Shown here piece by piece: positions 25,772 through 32,807 of a stretch of DNA of 35,068 nt. The stretch's first letter is position 1. Each line of letters starts with the position of its first letter. Under the pieces are notes generated by a model. That model did no database searches and was not told where the DNA came from. It worked only from the letters and a program-made list of their open reading frames with translations. This DNA is from a virus: IMG/VR virus record IMGVR_UViG_3300024503_000207, positions 1-35,068 of that record; one strand, given 5' to 3'. The translations under genes were made by a program, and so were the position numbers.

Positions 25772-26056
25772 TTATTTTACCTCTTCACCGGTGGTAAGTT
25801 TATAAACTGCGAAGTCTGAAGTTTTAAAAAGTTTGTTTAATTTCTTTGCTAGGTTATATGCGTGACCAGGATTTGAAAATGATACTTTTTTATATTTAGG
25901 TCCTGGATAACTAGCAACCAAACTTCCGCTCTTTAAATTAAAAGGCTGGCCTTTATAGAATACAGCCCAGATGGCTTCACTATCAAGTATTTGTTCAATT
26001 TTGAACGTTTCCTTGTTAGCGTATTCTAATAAGACAGTCGGTTTTGGTCTACTCAT
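25772..26056 (-). CDS. Small conserved phage protein behind a late-type promoter, 94 aa
   Basis: First gene behind the CATAAATA box at 26088-26095. It contains PTVLLEYANKETFKIEQIL, IWAVFYKGQPFNLK, YPGPKYKKVSFSNPGHA and LAKKLNKLFKTSDFAVYKL. The basic middle could bind nucleic acid, but no known motif is complete. I recall similar small proteins in marine T4-like phages, function unknown. Its ribosome site (AGGAAA) lies in the loop of an inverted repeat, so translation could respond to folding of the leader. Confidence 0.6.
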   Translation of the reverse strand: MSRPKPTVLLEYANKETFKIEQILDSEAIWAVFYKGQPFNLKSGSLVASYPGPKYKKVSFSNPGHAYNLAKKLNKLFKTSDFAVYKLTTGEEVK

Positions 26057-26057
26057 A

Positions 26058-26088
26058 ATATACGTGTTTCCTAATTAACCACGTATAT
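26058..26088 (-). repeat. 9-bp perfect inverted repeat around the ribosome site
   Basis: On the - strand, ATATACGTG is followed by a 13-base spacer holding the ribosome site AGGAAA and then by its exact complement CACGTATAT, which ends one base before the ATG at 26056. The upstream arm shares one base with the end of the promoter box at 26088-26095. The repeat could be a DNA operator. An RNA hairpin exposing the ribosome site in its loop is possible if the transcript includes the upstream arm. Confidence 0.75.
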
Positions 26089-26095
26089 ATTTATG
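26088..26095 (-). promoter_or_regulatory. late-promoter-like box (CATAAATA)
   Basis: Same one-base variant of the T4 late consensus as at 11251, here on the - strand in the 43-base gap between two genes, 31 bases before the ATG at 26056. Both CATAAATA boxes are followed directly by an inverted repeat, which strengthens the idea that the pairing is functional. Confidence 0.55.
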
Positions 26096-26099
26096 CCTT

Positions 26100-26348
26100 T
26101 TAAAATGTTCCACCATCAAACTTAACATCAATTTGGGTAGATGCTTGTTTGATTTCAGATAATAATTGGTGTATTTCAGTAACAGTTTTACCTAACTTTG
26201 ATGTTAGGACGGCTAACTCAGAAGTAAGATCGCGAGCTTCTTGTATGGTAATTCTTATTTCTTTTTGCTGGCTTTTTTCAGCTATGGAAATTCGTTGAAT
26301 TAACTTTTCAATAGTTGGTAGTGTAGTAGGAAGATTATTTTGAGACAT
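26100..26348 (-). CDS. Small helical protein of unknown function, 82 aa
   Basis: Mostly amphipathic helix, with TIEKLIQRISIAEKSQQKEI, TIQEARDLTSELAVLTSKL and VTEIHQLLSEIKQASTQI, likely forming a coiled coil; the tail DVKFDGGTF is extended. No enzyme motif. It overlaps the upstream gene by 14 bases with AGGTG as a possible ribosome site. Small helical proteins next to T4 RNase H include DsbA, but the sequence does not match my memory of DsbA and I do not use that name. Confidence 0.6.
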   Translation of the reverse strand: MSQNNLPTTLPTIEKLIQRISIAEKSQQKEIRITIQEARDLTSELAVLTSKLGKTVTEIHQLLSEIKQASTQIDVKFDGGTF

Positions 26349-26811
26349 TAGACAACACCTGTTTCATTTCAATCTCAGTTTTAAAAGGTCCTTTAAAAGG
26401 ATAACGTTCAAGAGTAATTTTTTTAGGACAAAAACTCTTAACCCATCCTTTATCAAATTTAATAGTGTAATATCCTGCACAATACAAACTTTTACTATCT
26501 CCACTCTTTGTAAATAGCGGAAGTTTTTTTCGAATATCAAACATAGCATTATGCGGTTCTGTACTTGTAGGATAACCGTGAACCTCATTAGGCAAGGCGT
26601 TGTGAGATTCTTTAACAATTTTAACTGTAAAGAATGTCTTACCAAATTCTTTTGTTAGACTTTCTTTTGTTTCGTAAATCTTTATTCCGGATTCGTTACT
26701 CATTACATATCGATCGTCTTCGTTTTTTCTCAACGTCGCGACCTTTTCTCCGTCTTGTTCTACGATCCAAAATTTATCTGCAATGATGGCTTTAGCGTGT
26801 AACTCTGTCAT
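26335..26811 (-). CDS. Conserved phage protein of unknown function, 158 aa
   Basis: The N-terminal part DKFWIVEQDGEKVATLRK is a short beta meander; later GYPTSTEPHNAMFDIRKKLP and SLYCAGYYTIKFDKGWVKSFCPKK suggest a compact fold with two Cys that could pair or bind metal. I chose the ATG at 26811 because GGAGG lies just upstream of it; the longer frame from 26841 has an ATGA overlap with RNase H, so coupling to that start is also possible and would add ten residues. I recall related proteins in marine T4-like phages, role unknown. Confidence 0.6.
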   Translation of the reverse strand: MTELHAKAIIADKFWIVEQDGEKVATLRKNEDDRYVMSNESGIKIYETKESLTKEFGKTFFTVKIVKESHNALPNEVHGYPTSTEPHNAMFDIRKKLPLFTKSGDSKSLYCAGYYTIKFDKGWVKSFCPKKITLERYPFKGPFKTEIEMKQVLSNVSK

Positions 26812-26837
26812 AATTTCCTCCGTCAAACTATTTGTTA

Positions 26838-27848
26838 TCATAGGGACATTGTTTCTCTTTGATTACTACTGTATTTGGCATTTAATGGTTCTGCGTAAGA
26901 CTGAGCCTGTTCTGAAATCTTTTTTAGATCCCAAGTATTACAGAATTTCATTAATCTAATACCGACTTGTGTAACATCCTTATTTGCAGAGACGGCCTCT
27001 GCAATAGTTGTGGCAATAATTTCTTTAATATGGTCTGGTTGATGAGATAAGTCGATCAATCTGCGATTACGCTCGTAATCTTCTAATACACGATGCTCTA
27101 CACCTTCGTGGTCAGTCCATCTCTGAAGCATGAGATTGTTCCACGCAAATCCTTTGCTTTTACGATCTTCGAACGCTTCTGTAAGACCCACTTTGTTTTT
27201 TGTGCCTTTAGTACGCACACCTGGATACGCTGAGAAGACATTATCACTGGTATCACCACGCATACATTTTTCAAACAAGAGCCATTCTGGGTTGGGCGCC
27301 GCTTTTGGTTCTTTAGTTTTTTTGTCAATAATTGATTTGCCTTTGTCATCAAAGAATCCTTCGTGTGTAATAGTTGTTTCCATTACACCGTTATATTGTT
27401 TCACATTGGGCGCAATTAACTGTGCAAAATCACTGTCTGTTGAAATGATCACGTGTTGATCCTGCGGATGACTTTGGATCCAGCCTGCAATAAGATCATC
27501 TGCTTCTAGTTGCGGATGTTGCATAACTGTGCAGTTAGTCTTATCTTTGATAAACTCTTTAAAGGTATCAAATGCTTCCCAAAACAGTTTATCTTCTTCT
27601 TGCTCACGTTCGTTCAAGGCAGCACGGGTTTCTTGACGATTACGCTTATACGGAGCATAATAGTCTTTTCGCCAGCTGCGACCTTCTAAACAGAAGATAA
27701 CGTGATGACCTTGGAATTGTTGCCACGCTTTACGGATTGAATTTAAAGTAATATGAAAAGCCATACCGAGTTTAATATCAGCATCGCCGTTGATTACGTG
27801 TCGTGCGCGAAAAAAAGTATTCGCAGTATCAACTAAAATATAAGCCAT
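26838..27848 (-). CDS. rnh: T4-type RNase H / 5'-3' flap exonuclease, 336 aa
   Basis: Removes RNA primers and 5' flaps during lagging-strand synthesis, probably with the phage polymerase and single-strand binding protein. Visible signatures are ILVDTANTFFRARH at the start (metal Asp7), VIFCLEGRSWRKDYYAPYKR, the acidic pair in QLEADDLIAGW, ISTDSDFAQLI and KCMRGDTSDNVF; together these make the two-metal site of the FEN-like family. Length fits phage members (T4 about 305). The start codon overlaps the upstream stop as TAATG. Its presence marks this arm as a replication region. Confidence 0.9.
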   Translation of the reverse strand: MAYILVDTANTFFRARHVINGDADIKLGMAFHITLNSIRKAWQQFQGHHVIFCLEGRSWRKDYYAPYKRNRQETRAALNEREQEEDKLFWEAFDTFKEFIKDKTNCTVMQHPQLEADDLIAGWIQSHPQDQHVIISTDSDFAQLIAPNVKQYNGVMETTITHEGFFDDKGKSIIDKKTKEPKAAPNPEWLLFEKCMRGDTSDNVFSAYPGVRTKGTKNKVGLTEAFEDRKSKGFAWNNLMLQRWTDHEGVEHRVLEDYERNRRLIDLSHQPDHIKEIIATTIAEAVSANKDVTQVGIRLMKFCNTWDLKKISEQAQSYAEPLNAKYSSNQRETMSL

Positions 27849-28285
27849 TAATTGTTCTTCTTTACGCTCTGTATGTCTATAACACCTGTATTAACAGGAC
27901 CGCCGTAGTCGCCATCGACAACCACGTTTGCACAAAGTTCACGGAACCAACGATCTACGATTTCCTCGTCATTATCGCCATCGGCACCATATCCTTCTTG
28001 CTTTAATTTTAACACAAAATGCTCGTTCCAGTCAAGCTCAAAAAAACCGTTGCGAATGTTATCTTGGTTAACGTGTGTATTTAGTACCCCCACCCACGGT
28101 TCTTTTTTACGATTAGCACGTTCTTTTGGACTCAGTTTAGCCAATTCTTCAGCTTCCTTGGCCTTTTCTGCAGCCTCTGCAGCCTTTTCGGCAATTTCTT
28201 TAGATGCTTCAGCAGCCTTTACAGCAGCCTCTGCTTCTGCTTTGATTTTATCAATACCTAGTAATTTTTCAATAAATTTGTTCAT
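27848..28285 (-). CDS. Conserved phage protein with N-terminal coiled coil, 145 aa
   Basis: Residues ~10-50 are an Ala/Glu/Lys-rich heptad-like stretch (AEAAVKAAEASKEIAEKAAE) that should form a coiled coil. Then comes a conserved C-terminal domain with KKEPWVGVLNTHVNQDNIRN, GFFELDWNEHFVLKLKQEGY and EIVDRWFRELCANVV. I recall the same C-terminal domain in marine T4-like phages without function. It could be a structural or assembly protein that oligomerises through the coil. Joined to both neighbours by TAATG. Confidence 0.65.
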   Translation of the reverse strand: MNKFIEKLLGIDKIKAEAEAAVKAAEASKEIAEKAAEAAEKAKEAEELAKLSPKERANRKKEPWVGVLNTHVNQDNIRNGFFELDWNEHFVLKLKQEGYGADGDNDEEIVDRWFRELCANVVVDGDYGGPVNTGVIDIQSVKKNN

Positions 28286-28458
28286 TAATTTTTACCCCAT
28301 TGCACCTTAAGCCAAATTCTTTCCATTATATAATGTACCGCTGTTAGAATAATATGAATAAGAACAGCATCGCTTAACCCTGTCCAAATTGCAGTAATCA
28401 ATAACGCAATAATTCTATAACTTACTGTCCGTACTACTGTTCTTGTTTTGGTCTCCAT
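28285..28458 (-). CDS. DUF2061-type small membrane protein, 57 aa
   Basis: The sequence TRTVVRTVSYRIIALLITAI followed by WTGLSDAVLIHIILTAVHYI and MERIWLKVQWG fits the DUF2061 pattern of a short basic start, two hydrophobic segments and an aromatic end. It would sit in the cell membrane. DUF2061 has no known function and occurs in bacteria and in marine phages. The start at 28458 overlaps the queE stop (TGATG); the in-frame ATG four codons upstream lies inside queE and is less likely. Confidence 0.7.
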   Translation of the reverse strand: METKTRTVVRTVSYRIIALLITAIWTGLSDAVLIHIILTAVHYIMERIWLKVQWGKN

Positions 28459-29318
28459 CAGGTTCCCCACTCGTTCTTGAAGAGAGGCACTTGTAGTCGA
28501 TCACTGTACCGCCATCCTTTTCGCATTGCCATTTCTGCCACGTTACGATTGTTAAGGGTATACACGCTGTCAACTCCACCAACAGGCATAATATAAACAG
28601 GGCCCGTAAAACCTGCCTCGCGATATTCCTTAACAGCTCGTTCTGCATCTTTCAAATCCTCCTCAGAGGCTACTACAAATTTTAAGTATACATAACCCCA
28701 GTTTTGATAATCACAAACTATTTCTGGACGAATAGCATCTTCCCACTTTTCTCCAGAGCAAGGTAATTTAGCACTAACACTAAATGTAATTTCTTTGTTG
28801 TAATCTGGATGAGGCATTGTCCATTCTAACAAATAATCTTTAAAACTTTCTGACAGTTCTTGGGTGCCGTTTGTTTCAAAGGTAATTTCTTTTAGACCTG
28901 TCATCTTGGGATGACGCAACAAGTCTGGATAGGCACGTTGCCAACCTAGCAAAGGTTCACCACCTGTGATAACTAGGTGTTCGTCCTGCCATTCGTTGTG
29001 TGGAAGAATTTCCATAATGCGTTCAGCAATAGCATCGCTAGTTAGCATTGGACTTAGGTCTTTAAACTCTGGATGCCAACTAGCATAGCTATCACAACCT
29101 GTAGATACCAACGGCAATGCTTCGTATTTTTCGTAAGGAGATCTCTTGTGTTGAATAACAATATCATCTGCCTCTGTGCTTAGTTCACCTCTAGGCATAC
29201 CAAACCCGGCACACTTGAAGTTGCAACCAAATATACGTAAGAAAACAGAAGGCACACCCATATAGCGGCCTTCACCTTGAATGCTGTAAAACAGCTCTGC
29301 GATTTTAATTTTACTCAT
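28458..29318 (-). CDS. queE: 7-carboxy-7-deazaguanine synthase QueE, radical SAM, 286 aa
   Basis: QueE converts 6-carboxytetrahydropterin to 7-carboxy-7-deazaguanine, a step to preQ0 and to queuosine or 7-deazaguanine DNA modifications. Visible signs: FYSIQGEGRYMGVPSVFLR at the start, GCNFKC (Cys32, Cys36), GCDSYASW (Cys75) and ITGGEPLLGWQ. The usual CxxxCxxC is split: the third Cys lies 39 residues after the second, in a segment matching the canonical CDTxYAW. Phage QueE forms with such an insertion exist, so the enzyme is probably active. It starts 8 bases inside the upstream gene. With FolE at 33019 it suggests a deazaguanine pathway; QueD and QueC are not in the window. Confidence 0.85.
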   Translation of the reverse strand: MSKIKIAELFYSIQGEGRYMGVPSVFLRIFGCNFKCAGFGMPRGELSTEADDIVIQHKRSPYEKYEALPLVSTGCDSYASWHPEFKDLSPMLTSDAIAERIMEILPHNEWQDEHLVITGGEPLLGWQRAYPDLLRHPKMTGLKEITFETNGTQELSESFKDYLLEWTMPHPDYNKEITFSVSAKLPCSGEKWEDAIRPEIVCDYQNWGYVYLKFVVASEEDLKDAERAVKEYREAGFTGPVYIMPVGGVDSVYTLNNRNVAEMAMRKGWRYSDRLQVPLFKNEWGT

Positions 29319-29529
29319 TGTTTATTATACCTTTTTTTACAAAATTTGTCAAGTCTTCTTTGATCAAACTCCAAGTGCCATCTTCGTTATCGATCCAAAT
29401 TAAATTATCGCCTTCTTTCCAACCTGCTTCTTTTAATAGGTCTGGAGGAAATGGTAATATACAATCTCCTGTTTCAGGATCTTCTTCAACATTAAGGGTC
29501 CAACTTTTAGATTCTATTTTTTTCGTCAT
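29311..29529 (-). CDS. AbrB/MazE-like small protein, 72 aa
   Basis: The segment CILPFPPDLLKEAGWKEGDN followed by LIWIDNEDGTWSLIK has the order of a swapped-hairpin AbrB/MazE-type domain (beta strand, P-[DE]-LL-GW-GD, beta strand), usually a DNA-binding antitoxin or regulator. The N-terminus SKSWTLNVEEDPETGD would form the first strands. No toxin partner is recognisable next to it. Similar phage proteins are usually hypothetical. It could regulate transcription of the phage or host; this is inference. Confidence 0.55.
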   Translation of the reverse strand: MTKKIESKSWTLNVEEDPETGDCILPFPPDLLKEAGWKEGDNLIWIDNEDGTWSLIKEDLTNFVKKGIINNE

Positions 29530-29710
29530 TTTCTTTCTTCCAATGCTCGTAGTGTAATTTTCTACACTCTTCTTTAACTTTATTGGGAATATCCGGATGC
29601 CATTCTGCCATTCCGCAATCGTATATTCTTGTTTGAGGTTGCTTAGAACCTACTAAAATTAAAATAAAAAATATAGCAAAAATTGAAACTACAACAAGAA
29701 TGTTTTTCAT
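29507..29710 (-). CDS. Small membrane-anchored protein, 67 aa
   Basis: The first ~21 residues (KNILVVVSIFAIFFILILVG) are one hydrophobic segment; the rest is hydrophilic with two Cys (RIYDCGMAEWHPDIPNK and VKEECRKLHYEHWK). This predicts a single-pass membrane protein with the C-terminal part outside or inside depending on topology. I recall marine phage proteins with the same YDC...VKEECRKL arrangement. The start overlaps the upstream stop as ATGA and the end runs 23 bases into the next gene. Function unknown. Confidence 0.6.
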   Translation of the reverse strand: MKNILVVVSIFAIFFILILVGSKQPQTRIYDCGMAEWHPDIPNKVKEECRKLHYEHWKKENDEKNRI

Positions 29711-29907
29711 ATGTATTCACTTACTAGTATCTTGCACATAAGTCCATCGTGTTCATTATGAAAATGAAATTTCATACATTCTGTACTAACTTCAGTTCTA
29801 TATCTATCTCCTGGCAATCCAAATTTTTCTACAATAGTTGCAGTTACATTATTCCAAAATGGCATATTATTTGTTTTTTCGTTCCACGGAACATTAATGG
29901 TTACCAT
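29707..29907 (-). CDS. Small unknown protein, 66 aa
   Basis: No family recognised. It begins MVTINVPWNEKTN, and the body NVTATIVEKFGLPGDRYRTE followed by CMKFHFHNEHDGLMCKILVS is mixed alpha/beta, with His and Cys residues but no complete metal motif. Soluble. It overlaps the upstream HIT gene by 7 bases and the next gene by ATGA, so it is probably co-translated with both. Confidence 0.5.
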   Translation of the reverse strand: MVTINVPWNEKTNNMPFWNNVTATIVEKFGLPGDRYRTEVSTECMKFHFHNEHDGLMCKILVSEYI

Positions 29908-30293
29908 TTACGATAGTTTCCTTTTTCTGGAATAACGTGACGAACACCTCCTGTGGGGTCTTCCATATCACCTTTACGTCTTGGAATAAGATGAACGTGT
30001 GGCCAAGGAACTGTTTGTCCAGCAGCTGGGCCGTAATTCATACCTATGTTAAATCCGTCCCATTCGCCTTGTTGTACTCTCTTAATACCGTCTCTAACTG
30101 CATCTTCAAAACAATCCATTAGAACAGCAACGGTATTATATTTAGGTACAAATAAAAGATGACCCTCTGTTACCGGATAGATATCACGAAATACTTTTAC
30201 GTGATAATCTTCTTCTATAAGTTCTGTCCACGGCGCTTTAGAATCTTCGATAAAACTAGGCTCGGCGGGAAATATTTTGTTTATATCGGTCAT
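29901..30293 (-). CDS. HIT-family protein, 130 aa
   Basis: The segment GQTVPWPHVHLIPRRKGD (about residues 92-109) is the histidine triad region of HIT hydrolases, which cleave nucleotidyl bonds in dinucleotides or nucleoside phosphoramidates. EGHLLFVPK and DGFNIGMNYGPAAGQ fit the family core. The first His of the usual H-x-H-x-H triad is replaced by Trp97 (W-P-H99-V-H101), while the two later His are present; catalysis depends mainly on the second His, so activity is still plausible. I recall the same change in other phage members. Overlaps both neighbours. Confidence 0.8.
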   Translation of the reverse strand: MTDINKIFPAEPSFIEDSKAPWTELIEEDYHVKVFRDIYPVTEGHLLFVPKYNTVAVLMDCFEDAVRDGIKRVQQGEWDGFNIGMNYGPAAGQTVPWPHVHLIPRRKGDMEDPTGGVRHVIPEKGNYRKW

Positions 30294-30880
30294 TTTTCTA
30301 TAAGTTCCTTTATTATATTATATACAATTTTATTACCGTTGTCAGTATAATGATTTGTGTAACCTCTTTCTTTGCTCCAAAGAGTTGAAAAATCTGTATG
30401 ATATTTTTCTATGGCTAATTCGGCAGCAATCTCTAAATGCGAAATACTAATATATTTTGTTTTTATTAAATTGTTTATTTTGTCTCGAATTAAATTATAG
30501 ATATCAATTTGATATTCGTCGTCGTAGTGATATCTAAAAAATAGTTTAGCTGACAATAGATTAAAGTTAAAAGGATTAAAATGATTTTCGATATCGTGAT
30601 ATATTAAGTCACAATTTTTTCTAAATCCTGATTTTTGTATAGGATGATTTTTTGTATGAACCCTGCTAGGACTTGTATGACTGACTATCACAACATCAAA
30701 TGATGTCGTGTTTACACTTTCTATTTGTTTTAGAATTTTGTATTCGCTTATTCCAGGTTCTGATAAATTAGTAACATCGTAATCTTTAGCCAACAGATTA
30801 ACCCAGCCTGTGTTTGAATCAGGCCAAACTGCTGAAAAACTATCTCCAGCAATTAATATTTTTTTAAACTGGTTAACCAT
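30290..30880 (-). CDS. SGNH-hydrolase-like protein, 196 aa
   Basis: Starts with KILIAGDSFSAVWPD, a GDS block I motif of SGNH/GDSL hydrolases. The segment DVVIVSHTSPSRVH is the likely oxyanion strand region, and the end HYTDNGNKIVYNIIKEL holds a possible Asp-His area. Members of this superfamily include acyl and acetyl esterases, and acetyltransferases acting on glycans. The gene starts 28 bases inside the next SGNH gene and joins the HIT gene by ATGA. Substrate unknown. Confidence 0.65.
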   Translation of the reverse strand: MVNQFKKILIAGDSFSAVWPDSNTGWVNLLAKDYDVTNLSEPGISEYKILKQIESVNTTSFDVVIVSHTSPSRVHTKNHPIQKSGFRKNCDLIYHDIENHFNPFNFNLLSAKLFFRYHYDDEYQIDIYNLIRDKINNLIKTKYISISHLEIAAELAIEKYHTDFSTLWSKERGYTNHYTDNGNKIVYNIIKELIEK

Positions 30881-31680
30881 GGAATATAATGTTTGGCAAC
30901 TAATTCGTGATAGCTAGTATTGTAGTGTTCTTTATCTTCAATAAGAAAATTTTCGTGATTAAACCCTAATTGCTTTGTAAATGATTGAACTGTTTTAGAA
31001 GCAATTCTAGTATTTTTAAGTTTTCCGTAATAGTCAAACTGCGTTGGAAATTTTAATCTATCTGTAAAATTAAACAGATGTAAAGGCACTCCGTGGTCTG
31101 CGCAGATATTATCCCAGGTGTAAACACAATTTAAAAATTCTCTTTTTTCTACATAGGTATTAAGTTCGAAAAACAATTTAACCTGCATATATGTATGTTT
31201 TCGAAGATCCGGAACAATTAATCCATCAGTAGCACTAAATTCAACACCCGGATAATTTCCGTAATCGTCGTAAGTTGACTTGTTTAATAGCTGCATTGAT
31301 TTTTCTCTAACAATTGCATCCATATATCTATGAATATTTTCATCGTCTGAATCGCACTTGAAAGTGAAATAATCAGATGGAATACAATCTTCTTTAGAAA
31401 TATCGTCGTATGCTATAATGAATCTATTAAATGATGCTAGACAAATAAAGACCTCATCAATGTCATCGTACAAATTAAACATCGATATAAGCCAATCGGT
31501 ATATAATCTGTTTGATGCACCAGACATAGCATAAACAATGACTGGCTTATTGTTTAATTTACTGTAAATTTCTGCATAGTTGTTATCGTTCCATTGACTA
31601 AAACTGCCTACGCCTTTACTGTTCAAAACTGAAGTGTAGCCCATTGTGTGACTATCTCCAATGAATAAAGTTCTACCCAT
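30853..31680 (-). CDS. SGNH-hydrolase-like protein, 275 aa
   Basis: Begins MGRTLFIGDSHTMGY, a block I motif with GDSH, and later has VYAMSGASNRLYTDW and CLASFNRFI, in the positions of blocks II and III. The C-terminal DKEHYNTSYHELVAKHYIPW could supply the catalytic Asp/His. I chose the ATG at 31680, which overlaps the upstream stop as TGATG; a TTG one codon upstream is the alternative. Adjacent to another SGNH-like gene and on the strand opposite a third at 22331, so esterase- or transferase-like activity recurs in this phage. Confidence 0.65.
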   Translation of the reverse strand: MGRTLFIGDSHTMGYTSVLNSKGVGSFSQWNDNNYAEIYSKLNNKPVIVYAMSGASNRLYTDWLISMFNLYDDIDEVFICLASFNRFIIAYDDISKEDCIPSDYFTFKCDSDDENIHRYMDAIVREKSMQLLNKSTYDDYGNYPGVEFSATDGLIVPDLRKHTYMQVKLFFELNTYVEKREFLNCVYTWDNICADHGVPLHLFNFTDRLKFPTQFDYYGKLKNTRIASKTVQSFTKQLGFNHENFLIEDKEHYNTSYHELVAKHYIPWLTSLKKY

Positions 31681-31901
31681 CAATATCCCTTATTTTCTTT
31701 TGGTAGAGAATCTTCGCGAATAACAAATTCTCTCCCACCTAGGCTACCAACAAACGCTCTAGTATTCTCTTTATATACCATTTTAATTTTTAAAGTTTGA
31801 AAAGCAACTTCTAAAAATGCTTTAGGTTTGTAACCTAAAACGTGCATATCAAAATCTTTACCTGCATCTGTGCAATGTACCTTAACCTGTGCGTCGATCA
31901 T
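31680..31901 (-). CDS. Small unknown protein, 73 aa
   Basis: MIDAQVKVHCTDAGKDFDMH opens a short beta-rich protein, followed by VLGYKPKAFLEVAFQTLKIK and MVYKENTRAFVGSLGGREFV. No known family is recognised, though I recall it next to phosphoribosyltransferase genes in marine phages. The ATG at 31901 overlaps the upstream stop as ATGA; a longer frame from 31937 would lie inside that gene and is less likely. Confidence 0.55.
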   Translation of the reverse strand: MIDAQVKVHCTDAGKDFDMHVLGYKPKAFLEVAFQTLKIKMVYKENTRAFVGSLGGREFVIREDSLPKENKGY

Positions 31902-32389
31902 TTTGCCCACCAATCTTCGTAAGGAAATTCTATCCAAACATCGTTTTCTGCCTTATTGACCTCAAATCCAACATAGTCCATTTTAACATTACACCCGCTG
32001 GCAAGATTATCTACAATTACAGCAAAGCGTACACTATTGTTCCAAATCATATCCCAACGCTCATCGTGAGGAAAGCAACTGCTACGCCAATCGTCCATAA
32101 TCCAATTAAGTGTAGCACCGCTATCGTTAATATCGTCTACAATAAGAATCTGTTTACCTGCAAATGCATCATCAGCCATCCATAGATTGCTTTCACTTGC
32201 TGTATGATCACGTAGGCTTACATTGAGTGAGTGCATTGGCACATCTAACCAATGACTAATCATAACAGCAGGGAGCAAACCTCCCCGTGTAAGTCCTACA
32301 ATGTAATCAGGTCGCCAAGTACCAAAGCTACGGCAAATTTTACTAACGTTTACTGTAAATTCATTAAAATTAATTATGTGCTTGTTCAT
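31898..32389 (-). CDS. Phosphoribosyltransferase, 163 aa
   Basis: The PRPP-binding loop is ILIVDDINDSGATL (residues 81-94), preceded by YIVGLTRGGLLPAVM, as in purine or xanthine-type phosphoribosyltransferases that join a base to PRPP. Length suits a single-domain salvage enzyme. Base specificity cannot be read safely; xanthine/hypoxanthine/guanine type is the closest impression. Salvage of host nucleotides for phage DNA synthesis is a sensible role. The gene overlaps the upstream cupin gene by 20 bases. Confidence 0.8.
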   Translation of the reverse strand: MNKHIINFNEFTVNVSKICRSFGTWRPDYIVGLTRGGLLPAVMISHWLDVPMHSLNVSLRDHTASESNLWMADDAFAGKQILIVDDINDSGATLNWIMDDWRSSCFPHDERWDMIWNNSVRFAVIVDNLASGCNVKMDYVGFEVNKAENDVWIEFPYEDWWAK

Positions 32390-32807
32390 ATCGTGTTTTT
32401 AAATATTGTTCGTGTTGTACCCATTTACCGTTAACATCAAATCCCCATTCACGTTGTTTAGGGCCTGGCATAAAGATTGTCCAACATTCTACGCCCGGTT
32501 CTAATTCTACACGATGAAAACTTTTTGCCTTACAAATTCTAAAGTGTCCAGGTCTTCTCCAAAAGCGACCTTCTGGAGTAGTTTCCCAATAACCACCTTT
32601 TAGAATAAGTGTGGCATAAGGCCAGGGATGATCGTGAAGATCATCTGGATCACCTTTTAAAAACTTGTGTAGGAAAATGTTAAATGGAAAACGGTCTCTA
32701 TCTTTTAGAAATAGATAGTAGCGTTCTAAATATGGTTCGTCAGCTTCACGATCCATAACAATACGTTTACGACCCATACGTTCTAAGAGATTAAGAAACC
32801 ATTTCAT
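32370..32807 (-). CDS. Cupin-like protein, 145 aa
   Basis: Residues ~56-100 show a cupin-type barrel signature: DLHDHPWPYATLILKGGYWE (His58, His60, Glu75) and then KAKSFHRVEL with His98, the right set for a metal site. Similar small proteins in marine phages are annotated as cupin-domain or hypothetical. The reaction is unknown; isomerase, oxygenase or binding functions are all possible in this fold. I chose the ATG at 32807 since it overlaps the upstream stop as ATGA; the frame is open for six more codons. Confidence 0.7.
   Translation of the reverse strand: MKWFLNLLERMGRKRIVMDREADEPYLERYYLFLKDRDRFPFNIFLHKFLKGDPDDLHDHPWPYATLILKGGYWETTPEGRFWRRPGHFRICKAKSFHRVELEPGVECWTIFMPGPKQREWGFDVNGKWVQHEQYLKTRYEQAHN

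Noticed and set aside
23891-26348. Naming the small - strand genes as T4 gp33, DsbA, gp59 or gp32
   Set aside because: Position near RNase H is suggestive, but none shows sequence signatures of these proteins that I can verify.
26364-26645. 93-codon - strand frame inside the 158-aa gene
   Set aside because: Out-of-frame shadow with no ribosome site; translation lacks domain-like composition.
28415-28648. A 77-codon - strand frame with a hydrophobic start and a lipobox-like LTAC, resembling a spanin lipoprotein
   Set aside because: It lies in another frame across the end of queE and the start of the DUF2061 gene, both of which are well supported, and it has no ribosome site or independent spacing.
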